Shown: in pieces, positions 43,503-54,310 of the stretch
How the letters are laid out: each line of letters starts with the position of its first letter
How positions within the stretch are numbered: position 1 is the stretch's first letter
Assembly: GCA_944323845.1 (NCBI GenBank)
Contig: CALUUA010000010.1
Span: forward strand, 1-64,000
Length of the DNA: 64,000 nt
Direction of reading: 5' to 3'
DNA from: an uncultured Bacteroidales bacterium
Lineage (GTDB): Bacteria; Bacteroidota; Bacteroidia; Bacteroidales; UBA932
The notes under the pieces: generated by a model
Told to the model about the DNA's origin: nothing
What the model saw: the letters and a program-made list of their open reading frames with translations, nothing else
The model's database searches: none
Position numbers and translations under genes: made by a program

Positions 43503-45707
43503 ATGATGGCTATCGACTCTAAAACCCTTCATTCCAAACTAAAGGAATTTTTCGGATTTGATTCATTCAAAGGAGATCAGGAACGTATCATCACTCATCT
43601 GGTCGCAGGCAACGATGCTTTCGTCCTCATGCCTACCGGAGGAGGGAAATCGCTGTGTTATCAGCTTCCGGCCCTGGTCATGGAGGGGACGGCCATAGTC
43701 ATTTCCCCGCTCATCGCCCTCATGAAGAATCAGGTGGATGCCATCCGCGGTTTCGTGGCGGAGAATGACGGGATAGCGCATTTCCTTAATTCATCCCTGT
43801 CCAAGTCGCAGATAAACGAAGTCAGGGAGGATCTGCTCTCCGGGGTGACGAAGCTGCTTTATGTGGCTCCGGAGTCCCTCACCAAACAGGAAAACATAGA
43901 TATCCTGAAAGAAATCAGGATTTCATTCTATGCCGTAGACGAGGCGCACTGCATTTCCGAGTGGGGGCATGATTTCAGGCCTGAATACAGGAGGATAAGG
44001 GAAATCATAGACGGGATAGGGGCTGCTCCTGTCATAGCCCTTACAGCCACGGCTACTCCGAAGGTCCAGAGCGATATACTGAAGAGTCTCGGCATACAGG
44101 ACGCTAAGGTGTTCAAGTCATCCTTCAACAGGACGAACCTGTACTACGAGGTGCGTGACAAGTCGGATCCGAAACGTGATATAATAAAGTTCATCAAGCA
44201 GAATCCGGGGAAGTCGGGGATCATATACTGTCTGAGCAGGAAGAAGGTGGAGGAACTTGCCGAACTTCTCAATGTGAACGGTATCAAGGCATTGCCGTAT
44301 CATGCCGGGCTCGATGCCAAAACGAGGGCCGAAAATCAGGACAAGTTCCTGATGGAGGAAATAGATGTCATCGTGGCTACCATTGCTTTCGGTATGGGGA
44401 TAGACAAGCCTGACGTGCGTTTCGTCATCCATTATGACATCCCGAAGAGTCTGGAAGGATATTATCAGGAGACAGGCCGTGCCGGAAGGGATGGCGGGGA
44501 AGGGAAGTGCATAGCCTTCTACAGCTACAAGGATATCGTCAAGCTGGAAAAATTCATGCAGGGAAAGCCCGTGTCCGAACAGGAGATAGGCAAGCAGCTC
44601 CTGTTGGAGACAGTCGCTTATGCGGAATCGAACCAGTGCAGGAGGAAGCTGCTGATGAATTATTTCGGAGAGGACTATACGCAGGAGAACTGCGGAGCCT
44701 GCGACAATTGCCTGAATCCGAAAAGGCAGTTCGACGGACAGGAAGAGATGTCGCTCATCATCGAGCTGGTCGAATCCATGCCGGAGCACTTCAAGCTGGA
44801 GCATCTGGCGAATATCCTGGCCGGCCAATCGAATGCCATGATAAAATCCTATGAACACGACAAACTGGAGCTTTTCGGGGCAGGGAAGGACCATTCGTTC
44901 CGTTTCTGGTGCGATGTCATCCATCAGGGTATGGTGATGCATTTTTTGGAAAAGGACATAGAGTCCTACGGCCTTATTTATGTCACTGAGCTGGGACGGA
45001 AATTCAATGCCGCGCCTTACAGGATCATGCTTACTGAAGAACGGCAGTTCGCCGAAGGCGTGGATGATGACGATGAAGGCGGCGCCGGAGCCAAAGTCGG
45101 CGGCGGTGGCGGAGATCAGGTCCTTCTTTCCATGCTTAAGAAACTCAGGTCGGACATGTCGGCGAGACTCAAGCTCCAGCCGTGGATAATTTTCGGCGAC
45201 CCGGCCCTTGAAGACATGTCGATCTCCTATCCTGTCACATATGACGAGTTGAAGACATGTCAGGGAGTGGGTGAAGGAAAGGCCAAGAAGTTCGGGAAAG
45301 AGTTCCTGGACCTTATATCCCGATATGTGGAGGAAAACGAGATCGAGCGGCCTGATGATTTCGTGGTGAAGTCAGTGGTCAACTCCTCTACTGCGAACAA
45401 GGTGTTCATAATACAGGGGATAGACAGAAAACTTCCGCTCGAGGATATTGCCGGGGCGAAAGGTCTTGAGATGGAGGAACTGCTGTCGGAAATAGAGACC
45501 ATAGTGGCCTCCGGTACCAGACTGGACCTGGATTACTATATCAGCCAGACGGTGGATGATGACGTGGTCGATGAAATCTATTCTTATTTCAAGGAAGAGG
45601 CGCAGTCTGACTCCCTGCCGGATGCCATGGCGGATCTCGGTCAGGATTACGATGAATTCGAGGTGCGTCTGGTGCGTCTGAAATTTCTGTGCGAGGTGGC
45701 CAACTGA
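43503..45707 (+). CDS. recQ: ATP-dependent DNA helicase RecQ
   Basis: The 734-residue superfamily 2 helicase has Walker A TGGGKSLCYQLPA near residue 42, DEAH box AVDEAHCISEWGHDFRPEY near 145, TATATPKVQSDIL, and the arginine-finger motif QETGRAGRDG near 330. The RQC zinc site is CRRKLLMNYFGEDYTQENCGACDNC. After a winged helix and a Gly/Asp-rich linker (near 520-540) there is an HRDC domain (near 550-620) and an extra C-terminal helical part. It unwinds recombination and replication intermediates. A second ATG two codons in (MAIDSKTLHSK) is an equal start candidate. It runs up to the convergent PHP gene with no gap. Confidence 0.97.
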   Translation: MMAIDSKTLHSKLKEFFGFDSFKGDQERIITHLVAGNDAFVLMPTGGGKSLCYQLPALVMEGTAIVISPLIALMKNQVDAIRGFVAENDGIAHFLNSSLSKSQINEVREDLLSGVTKLLYVAPESLTKQENIDILKEIRISFYAVDEAHCISEWGHDFRPEYRRIREIIDGIGAAPVIALTATATPKVQSDILKSLGIQDAKVFKSSFNRTNLYYEVRDKSDPKRDIIKFIKQNPGKSGIIYCLSRKKVEELAELLNVNGIKALPYHAGLDAKTRAENQDKFLMEEIDVIVATIAFGMGIDKPDVRFVIHYDIPKSLEGYYQETGRAGRDGGEGKCIAFYSYKDIVKLEKFMQGKPVSEQEIGKQLLLETVAYAESNQCRRKLLMNYFGEDYTQENCGACDNCLNPKRQFDGQEEMSLIIELVESMPEHFKLEHLANILAGQSNAMIKSYEHDKLELFGAGKDHSFRFWCDVIHQGMVMHFLEKDIESYGLIYVTELGRKFNAAPYRIMLTEERQFAEGVDDDDEGGAGAKVGGGGGDQVLLSMLKKLRSDMSARLKLQPWIIFGDPALEDMSISYPVTYDELKTCQGVGEGKAKKFGKEFLDLISRYVEENEIERPDDFVVKSVVNSSTANKVFIIQGIDRKLPLEDIAGAKGLEMEELLSEIETIVASGTRLDLDYYISQTVDDDVVDEIYSYFKEEAQSDSLPDAMADLGQDYDEFEVRLVRLKFLCEVAN

Positions 45708-46541
45708 TCAGATCTCTTCCAGAATCAGCCTGCGGCAGCTGAAATGCGCCGTATGTCTGAATCCGCATGATTTGAGGAAGTCTGCATACATGCAGAACTT
45801 GTCTCCGACCCTTTCCGGATTGTGGGAGTCCGAGCCCAGACTGACGGCCTCGCCTCCCAGTTCCCTGAACCTCAGGAGTATGTCCCTGTCCAGGACAGGC
45901 GTCCGTCCGTTGTATTCCTGATAGGTTTTCGTGTTTATTTCCAGAGCCTTTCCGTTTTCTGCGAGATATTTCAGGATGCTGTCGAATATGTCCGGGAAAT
46001 CGCGGTAGAATATGCTGCATTCCGGATAATGGGCATATCTGGCCACGTAGTCGAAATGTCCCATGATGTCGAAATCCCCGAGCCATGTCATTTCTTCGAA
46101 AAGCGTCTCCAGATAATGTCCGTATGCCGTTTTCCAGTCTTTCCCCTGATAGTATCCGCCCCAGAACGGATCCGTATCGTCCAGATAATGGACTGACGCT
46201 ATCACTGCATCGAATGAATTTCCTGCAAGGAGGTTTCTGATGCTGTCCCTGCACCTTTTTTCAAGTCCGATTTCTATACCCTTGAATATCTCGGTTCCGG
46301 AAACGAGACCCCGCACCCTTTCTATTTCATTTTGCTGCGCAATGATGTCGAACTGCTCCGGCACCAGATGTTCGTGTTCGGCCTTCATGGCCGGAACAAA
46401 GAAGTCGCAGTGATCGGTGAAGCACAGTCCGGCCAGTCCAGCAGCCGCTGCTGCACGGGCGGAAGTCTCGACCGACGCCTTTATGCCGTCGAACGAGAAT
46501 TGGCTATGGTTGTGATTGTCGTAGAGTTTCATCTGTCGCAT
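45708..46541 (-). CDS. PHP-family phosphatase, histidinol-phosphatase type
   Basis: The 277-residue metal enzyme starts [19 protein letters not shown]; the HNH motif and FTDHCDFF are metal ligands of the PHP fold, as are ASVHYLD, MGHFDYVARYA and the final SLGSDSH. The family includes the HisK-type histidinol-phosphate phosphatase and other small phosphoesterases, so the substrate is uncertain; no other histidine gene is near. Its ATG overlaps the fhs stop by one base (TGATG), suggesting translational coupling. The ATG at 46532 is an alternative. Confidence 0.85.
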   Translation of the reverse strand: MRQMKLYDNHNHSQFSFDGIKASVETSARAAAAAGLAGLCFTDHCDFFVPAMKAEHEHLVPEQFDIIAQQNEIERVRGLVSGTEIFKGIEIGLEKRCRDSIRNLLAGNSFDAVIASVHYLDDTDPFWGGYYQGKDWKTAYGHYLETLFEEMTWLGDFDIMGHFDYVARYAHYPECSIFYRDFPDIFDSILKYLAENGKALEINTKTYQEYNGRTPVLDRDILLRFRELGGEAVSLGSDSHNPERVGDKFCMYADFLKSCGFRHTAHFSCRRLILEEI

Positions 46542-48208
46542 CAGCTCAATCCGTCGATCTGTCCGTCCGCAATGTCTATGTGGAGCGCCTGCGGCTCTTT
46601 AGGCAGCCCGGGCATCCTGATGATGTCCCCGGCGATGGCTACAGTCATTTCGGCGCCGGTGTTTATGACCACGTCCCTGATTTCGAAATCGAAGCCTGAA
46701 GGCGCGCCGTACAGTTTCGGATCCTGCGAAAAGGAGTACTGGGTTTTGGCGATGCATACGGGGTAGTCAGGAATGCCGGATTTCTCCAGCAGGCTTATCT
46801 TTTTCAGACAGGCCGGGCTGAAGGAAACCGATCCTGCCCCGTAGATGTTCCTGGCTACGGCGGATATCTTTTCTATGATTCCCGCTTCGTCCGGATATGT
46901 GAACCTGACCGGGCCTGACGGATTGTTTTCTATGATTTCCACCACTTTGGCGGCCAGATCTTCGGCTCCTGCTCCTCCGCGGGCGTAGGCGTCGTTTATC
47001 GAAAAGCCGACACCCATTTCCCGGCAGTGCTCCTCTACCATCCTTATTTCTTCTTCAGTGTCGGAAGCGAACTTGTTGAAGCATACGAGGACTGTCTGAC
47101 CGAAATTCCTGAGGTTCCTGATGTGTATGTCCAGGTTCGCGAAACCTTTTCTCACCCCTTCCGCATCCGGCTCCTTGATTTTTTCCAGAGGAACGTCCCC
47201 GTGCATCTTCAGACCCTGAAGAGTGGTTACAAGAAGTGTCAGATCCGGACGAAGCCCGCTTTTGCGGCATTTGATGTTGAAGAATTTCTCCGCTCCGAGA
47301 TCCGCTCCGAATCCTGCTTCGGTGATGACGTAGTCTCCGAAGGTCATGGCTTCCCGCGTGGCTATGATGGAGTTGCATCCGTGGGCGATATTGGCGAACG
47401 GGCCGCCGTGGATGATGGCTGCCGACCCCTCCGTGGTCTGGACGAGATTCGGCTTGATGGCGTCCGCCATCAGGGCAGCCATCGCCCCGGCCACCCCCAG
47501 ATCGTTTACGGTAAACGGCTTCCCCTCGAAAGTCCATCCGAGCGTGATGTTCCCTATCCTCCGCTTCAGATCCTCAAGATCCGATGACAGGCACAGTATC
47601 GCCATGATTTCGGAAGCCGGAGTGATGTCGAACCCTGATTCCTGCGGAATCCCGTTCGTCCTCGGCCCCAATCCGGTCACTATGTTCCTCAGCGACCTGT
47701 CATTCACGTCGAGAACCCTTTTCCACACGATTTCCTTCAGGGCGAACCCTTCCGCCTGATGCTGGTACAGATAATTGTCCAGCAGGGCCGCTATCATGTT
47801 GTGCGTGGAAGTCACGGCATGGAAATCCCCGGTGAAGTGCAGGTTTATCTTCTCCATCGGAAGCACCTGGGCGTATCCTCCGCCTGCAGCCCCGCCCTTC
47901 ATCCCGAAACACGGTCCCAGCGACGGCTCCCGCAGAGCCACTATGGCCTTCTTCCCGATCCGGTTCAGCCCTAATGCCAGACCGATGGAAGCCGTGGTCT
48001 TGCCTATGCCGGCCTTGGTGGCCGTGATGGCCGTGACCAGAATCAGGCGGCTTTTCCTGATTTTTTCGGGATCCGTAAGTTCCACCGGTATCTTCGCCAT
48101 ATAATGCCCGTACTGTTCGATGGCACCGGCCGGGATACCGGCCTCGGCGGCCACTTCGGATATTTCCTTCATCCGGATGCTCCTTGCGATTTCGATGTCA
48201 GCTTTCAT
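46541..48208 (-). CDS. fhs: Formate-tetrahydrofolate ligase
   Basis: The 555-residue enzyme makes 10-formyltetrahydrofolate from formate, ATP and THF. It shows the P-loop region [21 protein letters not shown] (near 61-81), [39 protein letters not shown], the folate segment [19 protein letters not shown] and [13 protein letters not shown]. The P-loop reads AGIGKTT where AGEGKTT is more common. Length matches the family. A possible -7 box (TAATTTCG, 48241-48234, minus) with TTG 21 bases upstream precedes it. Confidence 0.97.
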   Translation of the reverse strand: MKADIEIARSIRMKEISEVAAEAGIPAGAIEQYGHYMAKIPVELTDPEKIRKSRLILVTAITATKAGIGKTTASIGLALGLNRIGKKAIVALREPSLGPCFGMKGGAAGGGYAQVLPMEKINLHFTGDFHAVTSTHNMIAALLDNYLYQHQAEGFALKEIVWKRVLDVNDRSLRNIVTGLGPRTNGIPQESGFDITPASEIMAILCLSSDLEDLKRRIGNITLGWTFEGKPFTVNDLGVAGAMAALMADAIKPNLVQTTEGSAAIIHGGPFANIAHGCNSIIATREAMTFGDYVITEAGFGADLGAEKFFNIKCRKSGLRPDLTLLVTTLQGLKMHGDVPLEKIKEPDAEGVRKGFANLDIHIRNLRNFGQTVLVCFNKFASDTEEEIRMVEEHCREMGVGFSINDAYARGGAGAEDLAAKVVEIIENNPSGPVRFTYPDEAGIIEKISAVARNIYGAGSVSFSPACLKKISLLEKSGIPDYPVCIAKTQYSFSQDPKLYGAPSGFDFEIRDVVINTGAEMTVAIAGDIIRMPGLPKEPQALHIDIADGQIDGLS

Positions 48209-48349
48209 AAAACAAATGTTCTCCGTAAAGCCGCGAAATTACTAAAATAATTTATAATTTTGCAATATATGGACAAGGCCGGGAACCGGAAGTCAGAATG
48301 CGGGAGTTCCTGGCCGAAGACAAATGTTGCATCATTAAAAATCCATCTT

Positions 48350-48997
48350 ATGATTACTTTCGGTTTCAAAAATAGATTCAGCGGCTGGATCAGGGCGGCG
48401 ATAGCTGTTCTGATAGGGTGCGTCATGGTCATCAAGCCGGAGACTTCCCTCATCTTTCTGGTGAAGATCATTGCGGCAGTCATGATAGCTTCAGGACTTG
48501 TGACTCTGGCCTACGGCATAGCGAACAGACGGGAAGGCGGGCTGACTCTTCTTATCTTCAATACGATAGTGGATATCGCCATAGGCGTGCTCCTGTTCAT
48601 CTTCCCTGAAGTGGTGGCCAGCTTCGTCATCATATTGCTGGGAATAGTCCTGCTGATCTTCGGCATATTCCAGATAGCTGCCATGGTCAGCGCGTCGGCT
48701 TTCGTCCCTCTCGGCTTCTGGTCGTTCATCCTTCCGGTCATCTGTGCTGGCGGCGGAGTGCTCCTGCTGTTCGACCCGTTCGATGCCGCATCTACCATGA
48801 CTCTGGTAGCCGGCATAGCGGTTCTGGTGTACGGAGTATCGGAGCTTTTCGCCACGTGGAAGATGTCACGGGCCATGCGCGAGTACAAGATCAAATATCC
48901 GTCATCTTCCGCTGACGGCAGACAGCCTGATTCAGGCATCGACATGAGCGATGTCAAGGACGCGGAGTTCGAGAAAGTAGACGAGGATCATAAATGA
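48350..48997 (+). CDS. HdeD/DUF308 family membrane protein
   Basis: The 215-residue inner-membrane protein starts MITFGFKNRFSGWIRAAIAV at 48350; the longer frame from 48260 starts inside the promoter region. Six hydrophobic helices in three pairs (such as VVASFVIILLGIVLLIFGIFQIAAMVSAS) fit the DUF308 repeat of HdeD proteins, followed by a charged tail. HdeD is linked to acid stress in E. coli; the role here is unknown. Its stop overlaps the dnaG start by four bases (ATGA). TAATTTTG at 48255-48262 is a candidate -7 box. Confidence 0.85.
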   Translation: MITFGFKNRFSGWIRAAIAVLIGCVMVIKPETSLIFLVKIIAAVMIASGLVTLAYGIANRREGGLTLLIFNTIVDIAIGVLLFIFPEVVASFVIILLGIVLLIFGIFQIAAMVSASAFVPLGFWSFILPVICAGGGVLLLFDPFDAASTMTLVAGIAVLVYGVSELFATWKMSRAMREYKIKYPSSSADGRQPDSGIDMSDVKDAEFEKVDEDHK

Positions 48998-50988
48998 TTC
49001 CGCACGAGACCGTAGACAGGATTCTGGATGCAGCCCGGATAGAAGATGTCGTGGGCGATTTCGTCTCCCTGAAACGGCGCGGGGCGAATTTCATAGCCTG
49101 TTGCCCCTTCCATAACGAAAAGACACCGTCTTTCTACGTCTCTCCGGCCAAGGGGATTTTCAAATGCTTCGGCTGCGGCAAGTCAGGTACCGCAGTGGGC
49201 TTCGTCATGGAGCATGAAGGATGCTCGTATGTGGAAGCCTTGCGCTATCTTGCGAAGAAGTACCATATCGAAGTCGTGGAGAAGGAGGAGACTCCTGAAG
49301 AGATTGCCGAGAGGCAGCACAGCGAAAGTCTGTATCTGGTGTCGGATTTCGCCGGAAAATTTTTCCGGGAGACCCTTATGTCGGAGTCGGGAAAGGCGGG
49401 GTATGCCTATTTCAAGACTAGAGGTCTGGAAGATTCCACCATAGAGAAGTTCGGTCTGGGGTGGTCGCCTTCGTCCCGTACGGCATTGCTTAAGGCGGCG
49501 AGACGGGCCGGGTACAAGGAGGAGTTTCTGATAGATGCCGGTCTTTGCTACCGGCGCGATGACGGGAAGGTGACCGACCGTTTCTATGAGAGGGCCATGT
49601 TCCCTATTCATTCGCCTTCCGGCAGGATTCTGGCTTTCGGCGGCCGTACCCTGAAATCGGACAAGACTGTGGCGAAATACGTGAATTCTCCGGAAACGGA
49701 AATATACGTGAAAAGCCGGTCCCTGTACGGGATATGGTTCGCGCGGAACGAGATTGTCCGGCAGGACAAATGCATACTGGTGGAGGGATATCTCGATGTC
49801 ATATCCATGCATCAGCTCGGCATAAGGAATGTGGTGGCTTCCAGCGGCACTTCCCTGACAGTGGAGCAGATACGCCTTATCAGAAAGTATTCGCAGAATG
49901 TCACGATCATATATGACGGCGATTCTGCCGGAATCCATGCGGCCCTCAGGGGAATCGACCTTGTGCTGAAAGAGGGGATGAATGTGAAGGTAGTGCTTCT
50001 GCCTGACGGCGATGACCCGGATTCGTTTTCGAGGAAGCATACGCTGGAGGAAGTGACGGATTTCATAGCCGCCCATGAACAGGACTTCATAAGTTTCAAG
50101 TCGGATCTGCTTCTGGATGACGCAGGAGAGGATCCGCTGAAGAAGGCCAATCTTATAAACGACATCGCCGATACGGTGGCCATGATACCTGATCCGGTGA
50201 AAAGATCCGTCTATGCGGATGCCTGCAGCGGGAAATTCGGGATTTCGGCCGCCATTCTCTTCAGCCGCATCAAGCGTACACGGGAGGATATGCTGCTGGA
50301 GGAGCGTAAAAGGGAGGAAACCTTCAGACGCAGGGCGGAACTGTCGGCGGAATTAGGAAATGAGCATGCCCTGAAAGACAGGATGTCGGGAGGGGCTGCG
50401 GCGGAGGTGACGGCCGCCGATACGGTGAAACTGGAGGATCCGTTTCTGGCGCCTTGCGAAAAGGAGCTTCTCGGTTTTCTGGTGGAGCACGGGCAGACTC
50501 CGCTGGAGTTCGATGCCGATTCGGAGTTCCATGTGCCGGACGACAGGCCCGACACTGTGGCCGAATTCATAGACAGCGCCCTTGCTGCAGACGGTGCGGT
50601 CTTCGCCAATACTGCATACCGGAAGGTCTACGACCTCTATTTCGAGATGTACGATCAGGGGCTGACGCAGTCTCAGATACAGACGAGGCTCATGAACAGC
50701 CGCGATCCCGATGTGGCGGCCATCGCTTCGGACCTGCATGTGGACAAATATATGATCACCGTCGAGAATTATCGCCGGTCATTGACATCTGTTGCGACAC
50801 AATTGATTATCTTTGTGCCGAAATCCATACTGGCTTATCAGGGGCGGCGTCTGGATGAGATGACCAGAAAGCTGTCCGACAGTCTGTCCTCTTCCGAAGA
50901 TCCTCGGGAGCAGGAACGGTTTCTGGAGAAGATGAATTCCCTGAACAGAGCCAGGACGAAGATCAACGGCAAGCTGGGCCGCGTATGA
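48994..50988 (+). CDS. dnaG: DNA primase
   Basis: The 664-residue primase has the N-terminal zinc ribbon with Cys37, His40, Cys58 and Cys61 (CCPFHNEKTPSFYV, FKCFGCGKSG). The catalytic core contains GRTLKSDKTVAKYVNSPETEIY, and the TOPRIM domain reads KCILVEGYLDVISMHQLGIRNVVASSGTSLT, with YDGDSAGIHAALRGID. A C-terminal helicase-binding domain ends the protein. It makes RNA primers for replication. It is translationally coupled to the upstream membrane protein gene by an ATGA overlap. Confidence 0.97.
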   Translation: MIPHETVDRILDAARIEDVVGDFVSLKRRGANFIACCPFHNEKTPSFYVSPAKGIFKCFGCGKSGTAVGFVMEHEGCSYVEALRYLAKKYHIEVVEKEETPEEIAERQHSESLYLVSDFAGKFFRETLMSESGKAGYAYFKTRGLEDSTIEKFGLGWSPSSRTALLKAARRAGYKEEFLIDAGLCYRRDDGKVTDRFYERAMFPIHSPSGRILAFGGRTLKSDKTVAKYVNSPETEIYVKSRSLYGIWFARNEIVRQDKCILVEGYLDVISMHQLGIRNVVASSGTSLTVEQIRLIRKYSQNVTIIYDGDSAGIHAALRGIDLVLKEGMNVKVVLLPDGDDPDSFSRKHTLEEVTDFIAAHEQDFISFKSDLLLDDAGEDPLKKANLINDIADTVAMIPDPVKRSVYADACSGKFGISAAILFSRIKRTREDMLLEERKREETFRRRAELSAELGNEHALKDRMSGGAAAEVTAADTVKLEDPFLAPCEKELLGFLVEHGQTPLEFDADSEFHVPDDRPDTVAEFIDSALAADGAVFANTAYRKVYDLYFEMYDQGLTQSQIQTRLMNSRDPDVAAIASDLHVDKYMITVENYRRSLTSVATQLIIFVPKSILAYQGRRLDEMTRKLSDSLSSSEDPREQERFLEKMNSLNRARTKINGKLGRV

Positions 50989-51037
50989 CGGCGGCTTTTT
51001 TACATTGCCCGGAACGGGCAGATTATTTTAGAATGAT

Positions 51038-53221
51038 ATGGAGAAGAATTTCAAAAGGACTTTGGTGACTTGCGCCCTTCCGTATGCGAACGGGCCTGTG
51101 CATATCGGACATCTGGCAGGGGTTTATGTGCCGGCGGACATTTATGTCAGGTATCTGAGAATGAGGGGGGAGGATGTCCTCTTCATCTGCGGTTCGGACG
51201 AGCACGGGGTGCCTATCACCATCAAGGCTAAAAAGCAGGGATGCACGCCGCAGGACGTGGTGGACAAATACCACCGGATCATAAAGGACTCTTTCGCCGG
51301 ATTAGGCATTAATTTCGACATTTATTCCAGAACCTCATCCGCCATACATCACAGGAACGCATCGGAATTTTTCAGGAAACTCTACGATGACGGAAAATTC
51401 ATCGAGAAGGAAAGCGAGCAGTACTATGACGAGGAGGCGAAGACATTTCTGGCTGACCGCTATATCGTGGGAACCTGTCCGAAATGCGGAAACGAAGGGG
51501 CTTACGGCGACCAGTGCGAGAAATGCGGCAGTACCCTCAGCCCGGATGAACTGATCAATCCGAAATCGGCATTGAGCGGCAGCGAGCCTGTAAAGAAGAA
51601 GACCAGACACTGGTACCTTCCTCTGGACCAGTATGAACCGTGGCTGAAAGAGTGGATACTGGAGGGGCACAAGGAATGGCGGTCGAATGTCTACGGGCAG
51701 TGCAAGTCATGGCTTGACGGCGGCCTGCAGCCACGGGCAGTGAGCCGCGACCTCGACTGGGGCGTTCCGGTGCCTGTGGAAGGAGCGGACGGCAAGGTCC
51801 TCTATGTCTGGTTCGATGCCCCTATCGGCTACATCTCCAATACTGCCGAACTCCTTCCGTCCAGCTGGGAAAAGTGGTGGAAATCTCAGGATACCAGACT
51901 GATACATTTCATCGGCAAGGACAACATCGTCTTCCATTGCATCGTGTTCCCGTCCATGCTCAAGGCCTATGGGGAGTATGTCCTTCCGGACAATGTCCCT
52001 GCGAACGAGTTCCTGAATCTGGAGGGAAACAAGATATCCACGTCCAGAAACTGGGCCGTGTGGCTGAACGAGTATCTCGAGGAATTTCCGGGAAAGGAGG
52101 ATGTCCTCAGATACGTTCTCTGCGCCAATGCTCCTGAAACTAAGGACAATGATTTCACCTGGAAGGATTTCCAGGCCAGGAACAACAGCGAGCTGGTAGC
52201 CATTCTCGGGAATTTCGTCAACCGGGCGGTAGTGCTGACGCACAAGTATTTCGGTGGCAGGGTGCCTGCCAATGCCAGACCGGAGCCGGTCGATGCCGAG
52301 ACTCTGTCCCAGATTCCGGACATCAGGAAGGCTGTCGAGGACAATATCGCTCATTTCAAGTTCCGCGAGGCCTTGAAGGAGGCCATGAACATAGCACGTA
52401 TCGGAAACAAGTATCTTACTGATACCGAGCCGTGGAAGGTGGCCAAGACCGATATGGACAGGACGGCTTCCATCCTGAACGTCTCCCTGCAGATATGTGC
52501 GGATCTCGCTGTGGTGTTCGAACCGTTCCTGCCGTTCTCTGCAGAGAAGTTGAGGAATATCCTGAATGTGGGTCTGAATGCCGGTCTGGATCATCGGGCA
52601 GGGGAGGAAGGTACATGCGGCGAGAATATCTTCAAGCCAGGAGAGTCGGCAGCCCTGCATACGGTGTCTTCTCCTGCCCGGACAGAGGCGGCTGGCGGGG
52701 TGATTCTGTCATGGGATGATCTCGGTTCCGTGTCCATCCTTCCCGAGGGTCATCAGCTCGGCGAACCGGTGCTGCTTTTCAGCAAGATTGAGGACAGCGT
52801 GGTGGAAGCCCAGGTGACAAGGTTAGAGGCTGACAAAGCCGCGAATGAGGCTGCGGCCAAGGAGGCTGAGACTGCCCGGCCGGCTCCGCAGAAGCCTGAA
52901 TGCACTTTCGACGATTTCGAAAAGATGGATATACGCACGGCTACCGTTCTGGAGGCCGAGCGTGTCCCGAAGACGGACAAGCTGCTGAAGCTGACCATAG
53001 ATACGGGAATAGACGTCCGGACCATAGTTTCCGGTATCGCTGAATATTACACTCCGGAGCAGATGATCGGGAAGCAGATATGCATACTGGCCAATCTCCA
53101 GCCACGGAAAATCCGCGGCATCGAGTCGAAAGGCATGATACTGATGGCGCGTCAGGCCGACGGTCTCATGCGTTTCATCACCCCGGCCGAAGCCCTCGCC
53201 AACGGAGCTGAAATAGGATAG
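51038..53221 (+). CDS. metG: Methionyl-tRNA synthetase with C-terminal tRNA-binding domain
   Basis: The 727-residue class I synthetase has HIGH at 22-25 ([13 protein letters not shown]), a zinc knuckle ([19 protein letters not shown] near 148-166), and the KMSKS equivalent KISTSR near residue 330. An EMAP/Trbp111-like tRNA-binding domain (about 620-727: [34 protein letters not shown]) is fused at the C-terminus through an Ala/Glu-rich linker. It charges tRNA-Met. murB starts one base after its stop. Confidence 0.98.
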   Translation: MEKNFKRTLVTCALPYANGPVHIGHLAGVYVPADIYVRYLRMRGEDVLFICGSDEHGVPITIKAKKQGCTPQDVVDKYHRIIKDSFAGLGINFDIYSRTSSAIHHRNASEFFRKLYDDGKFIEKESEQYYDEEAKTFLADRYIVGTCPKCGNEGAYGDQCEKCGSTLSPDELINPKSALSGSEPVKKKTRHWYLPLDQYEPWLKEWILEGHKEWRSNVYGQCKSWLDGGLQPRAVSRDLDWGVPVPVEGADGKVLYVWFDAPIGYISNTAELLPSSWEKWWKSQDTRLIHFIGKDNIVFHCIVFPSMLKAYGEYVLPDNVPANEFLNLEGNKISTSRNWAVWLNEYLEEFPGKEDVLRYVLCANAPETKDNDFTWKDFQARNNSELVAILGNFVNRAVVLTHKYFGGRVPANARPEPVDAETLSQIPDIRKAVEDNIAHFKFREALKEAMNIARIGNKYLTDTEPWKVAKTDMDRTASILNVSLQICADLAVVFEPFLPFSAEKLRNILNVGLNAGLDHRAGEEGTCGENIFKPGESAALHTVSSPARTEAAGGVILSWDDLGSVSILPEGHQLGEPVLLFSKIEDSVVEAQVTRLEADKAANEAAAKEAETARPAPQKPECTFDDFEKMDIRTATVLEAERVPKTDKLLKLTIDTGIDVRTIVSGIAEYYTPEQMIGKQICILANLQPRKIRGIESKGMILMARQADGLMRFITPAEALANGAEIG

Positions 53222-53222
53222 G

Positions 53223-54302
53223 ATGAAGAAGAGTTTCAACCATGATCTGAGTACGTCGAACACATTCCGGATGAATGTGTCCTGCGCATGTTATATCGAA
53301 TATGACAGCGTAGAGGAATTGGCGGACTTTTTCTCGTCAGGCAGGCAGTTCGACCTTCCGAGGCCCTTTCTGCATATCGGGGGAGGCAGCAATCTGCTTT
53401 TTACCAAGGATTTCCCCGGGACTGTGTTCCATTCCGGAATAAGGTTCGTTTCCCCTCTGGAAGGGGGCGGTCAGGCTGATGCCTCCGGAGCCGGAGAAGT
53501 CATGGTAGAGGTCGGCGCCGGAACCCGGTGGGATGATTTCTGCGGATGGTGTGCGGAGCGCGGACTGTGGGGACCTGAAAACCTGTCTGGCATACCGGGA
53601 GAGACCGGAGCCGCAGCTGTCCAGAATATCGGAGCCTATGGTACGGAGTTCAAGGATGTGGTCAGGAAAATCCGCTGTTTCGATGTGGTGACATGCTCTG
53701 TCAAGACTTTCAGCCGAGACGAATGCCGTTACGGGTACAGGGACTCCATCTTCAAGCAGGCGGCCAAAGGCCGTTATATCGTCACTTCAGCTGTTTTCGC
53801 CCTTTCTTCCGGTGCCGGCCCGCAGCTCGGATACGGCCATGTGAAGGATGCGGTAGAGAAAGCATTGTCGGAGAACCGTCAGGAGTCTCCGACACCGGAA
53901 CTGGTGAGGTCGGTCATACTCGGAATCAGGAACTCCAAACTTCCGGATCCTGCCGAAATGGGGAATGCCGGCAGTTTTTTCAAGAATCCCGTCGTTCCGA
54001 AGGTGTTCTATGACAAGGTAGAGCATTATGCCAAATCCAAATACGGGCAGGATTACGAGGTGCCTCATTTCGATGCCGGTTCGGGCTTTATAAAGATACC
54101 TGCGGCGTGGCTTATAGAACAATGCGGCTGGAAGGGCTACACGGAAGGGAATGTTGGGGTCTATGCTAAGCAGCCGCTCGTGCTTGTGAACCGTACCGGA
54201 GCCGCGACGCCGGACGAAATCATAGCTTTGGAAAAGAAAATCTCGGACTCTGTCATGAACCTCTTCGGTATCGGGCTGAATCCTGAAGTCGAACATATTT
54301 AA
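53223..54302 (+). CDS. murB: UDP-N-acetylenolpyruvoylglucosamine reductase
   Basis: The 359-residue FAD enzyme reduces the enolpyruvyl group made by MurA, giving UDP-MurNAc. It begins MKKSFNHDLSTSNTFRMNVS. The FAD-binding PFLHIGGGSNLLFTKDFPGTV and LSGIPGETGAAAVQNIGAYGTEFKDVV, YRDSIFKQAAKG, and NAGSFFKNPVV with the catalytic Ser are all present. It is packed between metG and murA (8 bases), forming a run of cell-wall precursor genes. Confidence 0.97.
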   Translation: MKKSFNHDLSTSNTFRMNVSCACYIEYDSVEELADFFSSGRQFDLPRPFLHIGGGSNLLFTKDFPGTVFHSGIRFVSPLEGGGQADASGAGEVMVEVGAGTRWDDFCGWCAERGLWGPENLSGIPGETGAAAVQNIGAYGTEFKDVVRKIRCFDVVTCSVKTFSRDECRYGYRDSIFKQAAKGRYIVTSAVFALSSGAGPQLGYGHVKDAVEKALSENRQESPTPELVRSVILGIRNSKLPDPAEMGNAGSFFKNPVVPKVFYDKVEHYAKSKYGQDYEVPHFDAGSGFIKIPAAWLIEQCGWKGYTEGNVGVYAKQPLVLVNRTGAATPDEIIALEKKISDSVMNLFGIGLNPEVEHI

Positions 54303-54310
54303 TCTTCGTC

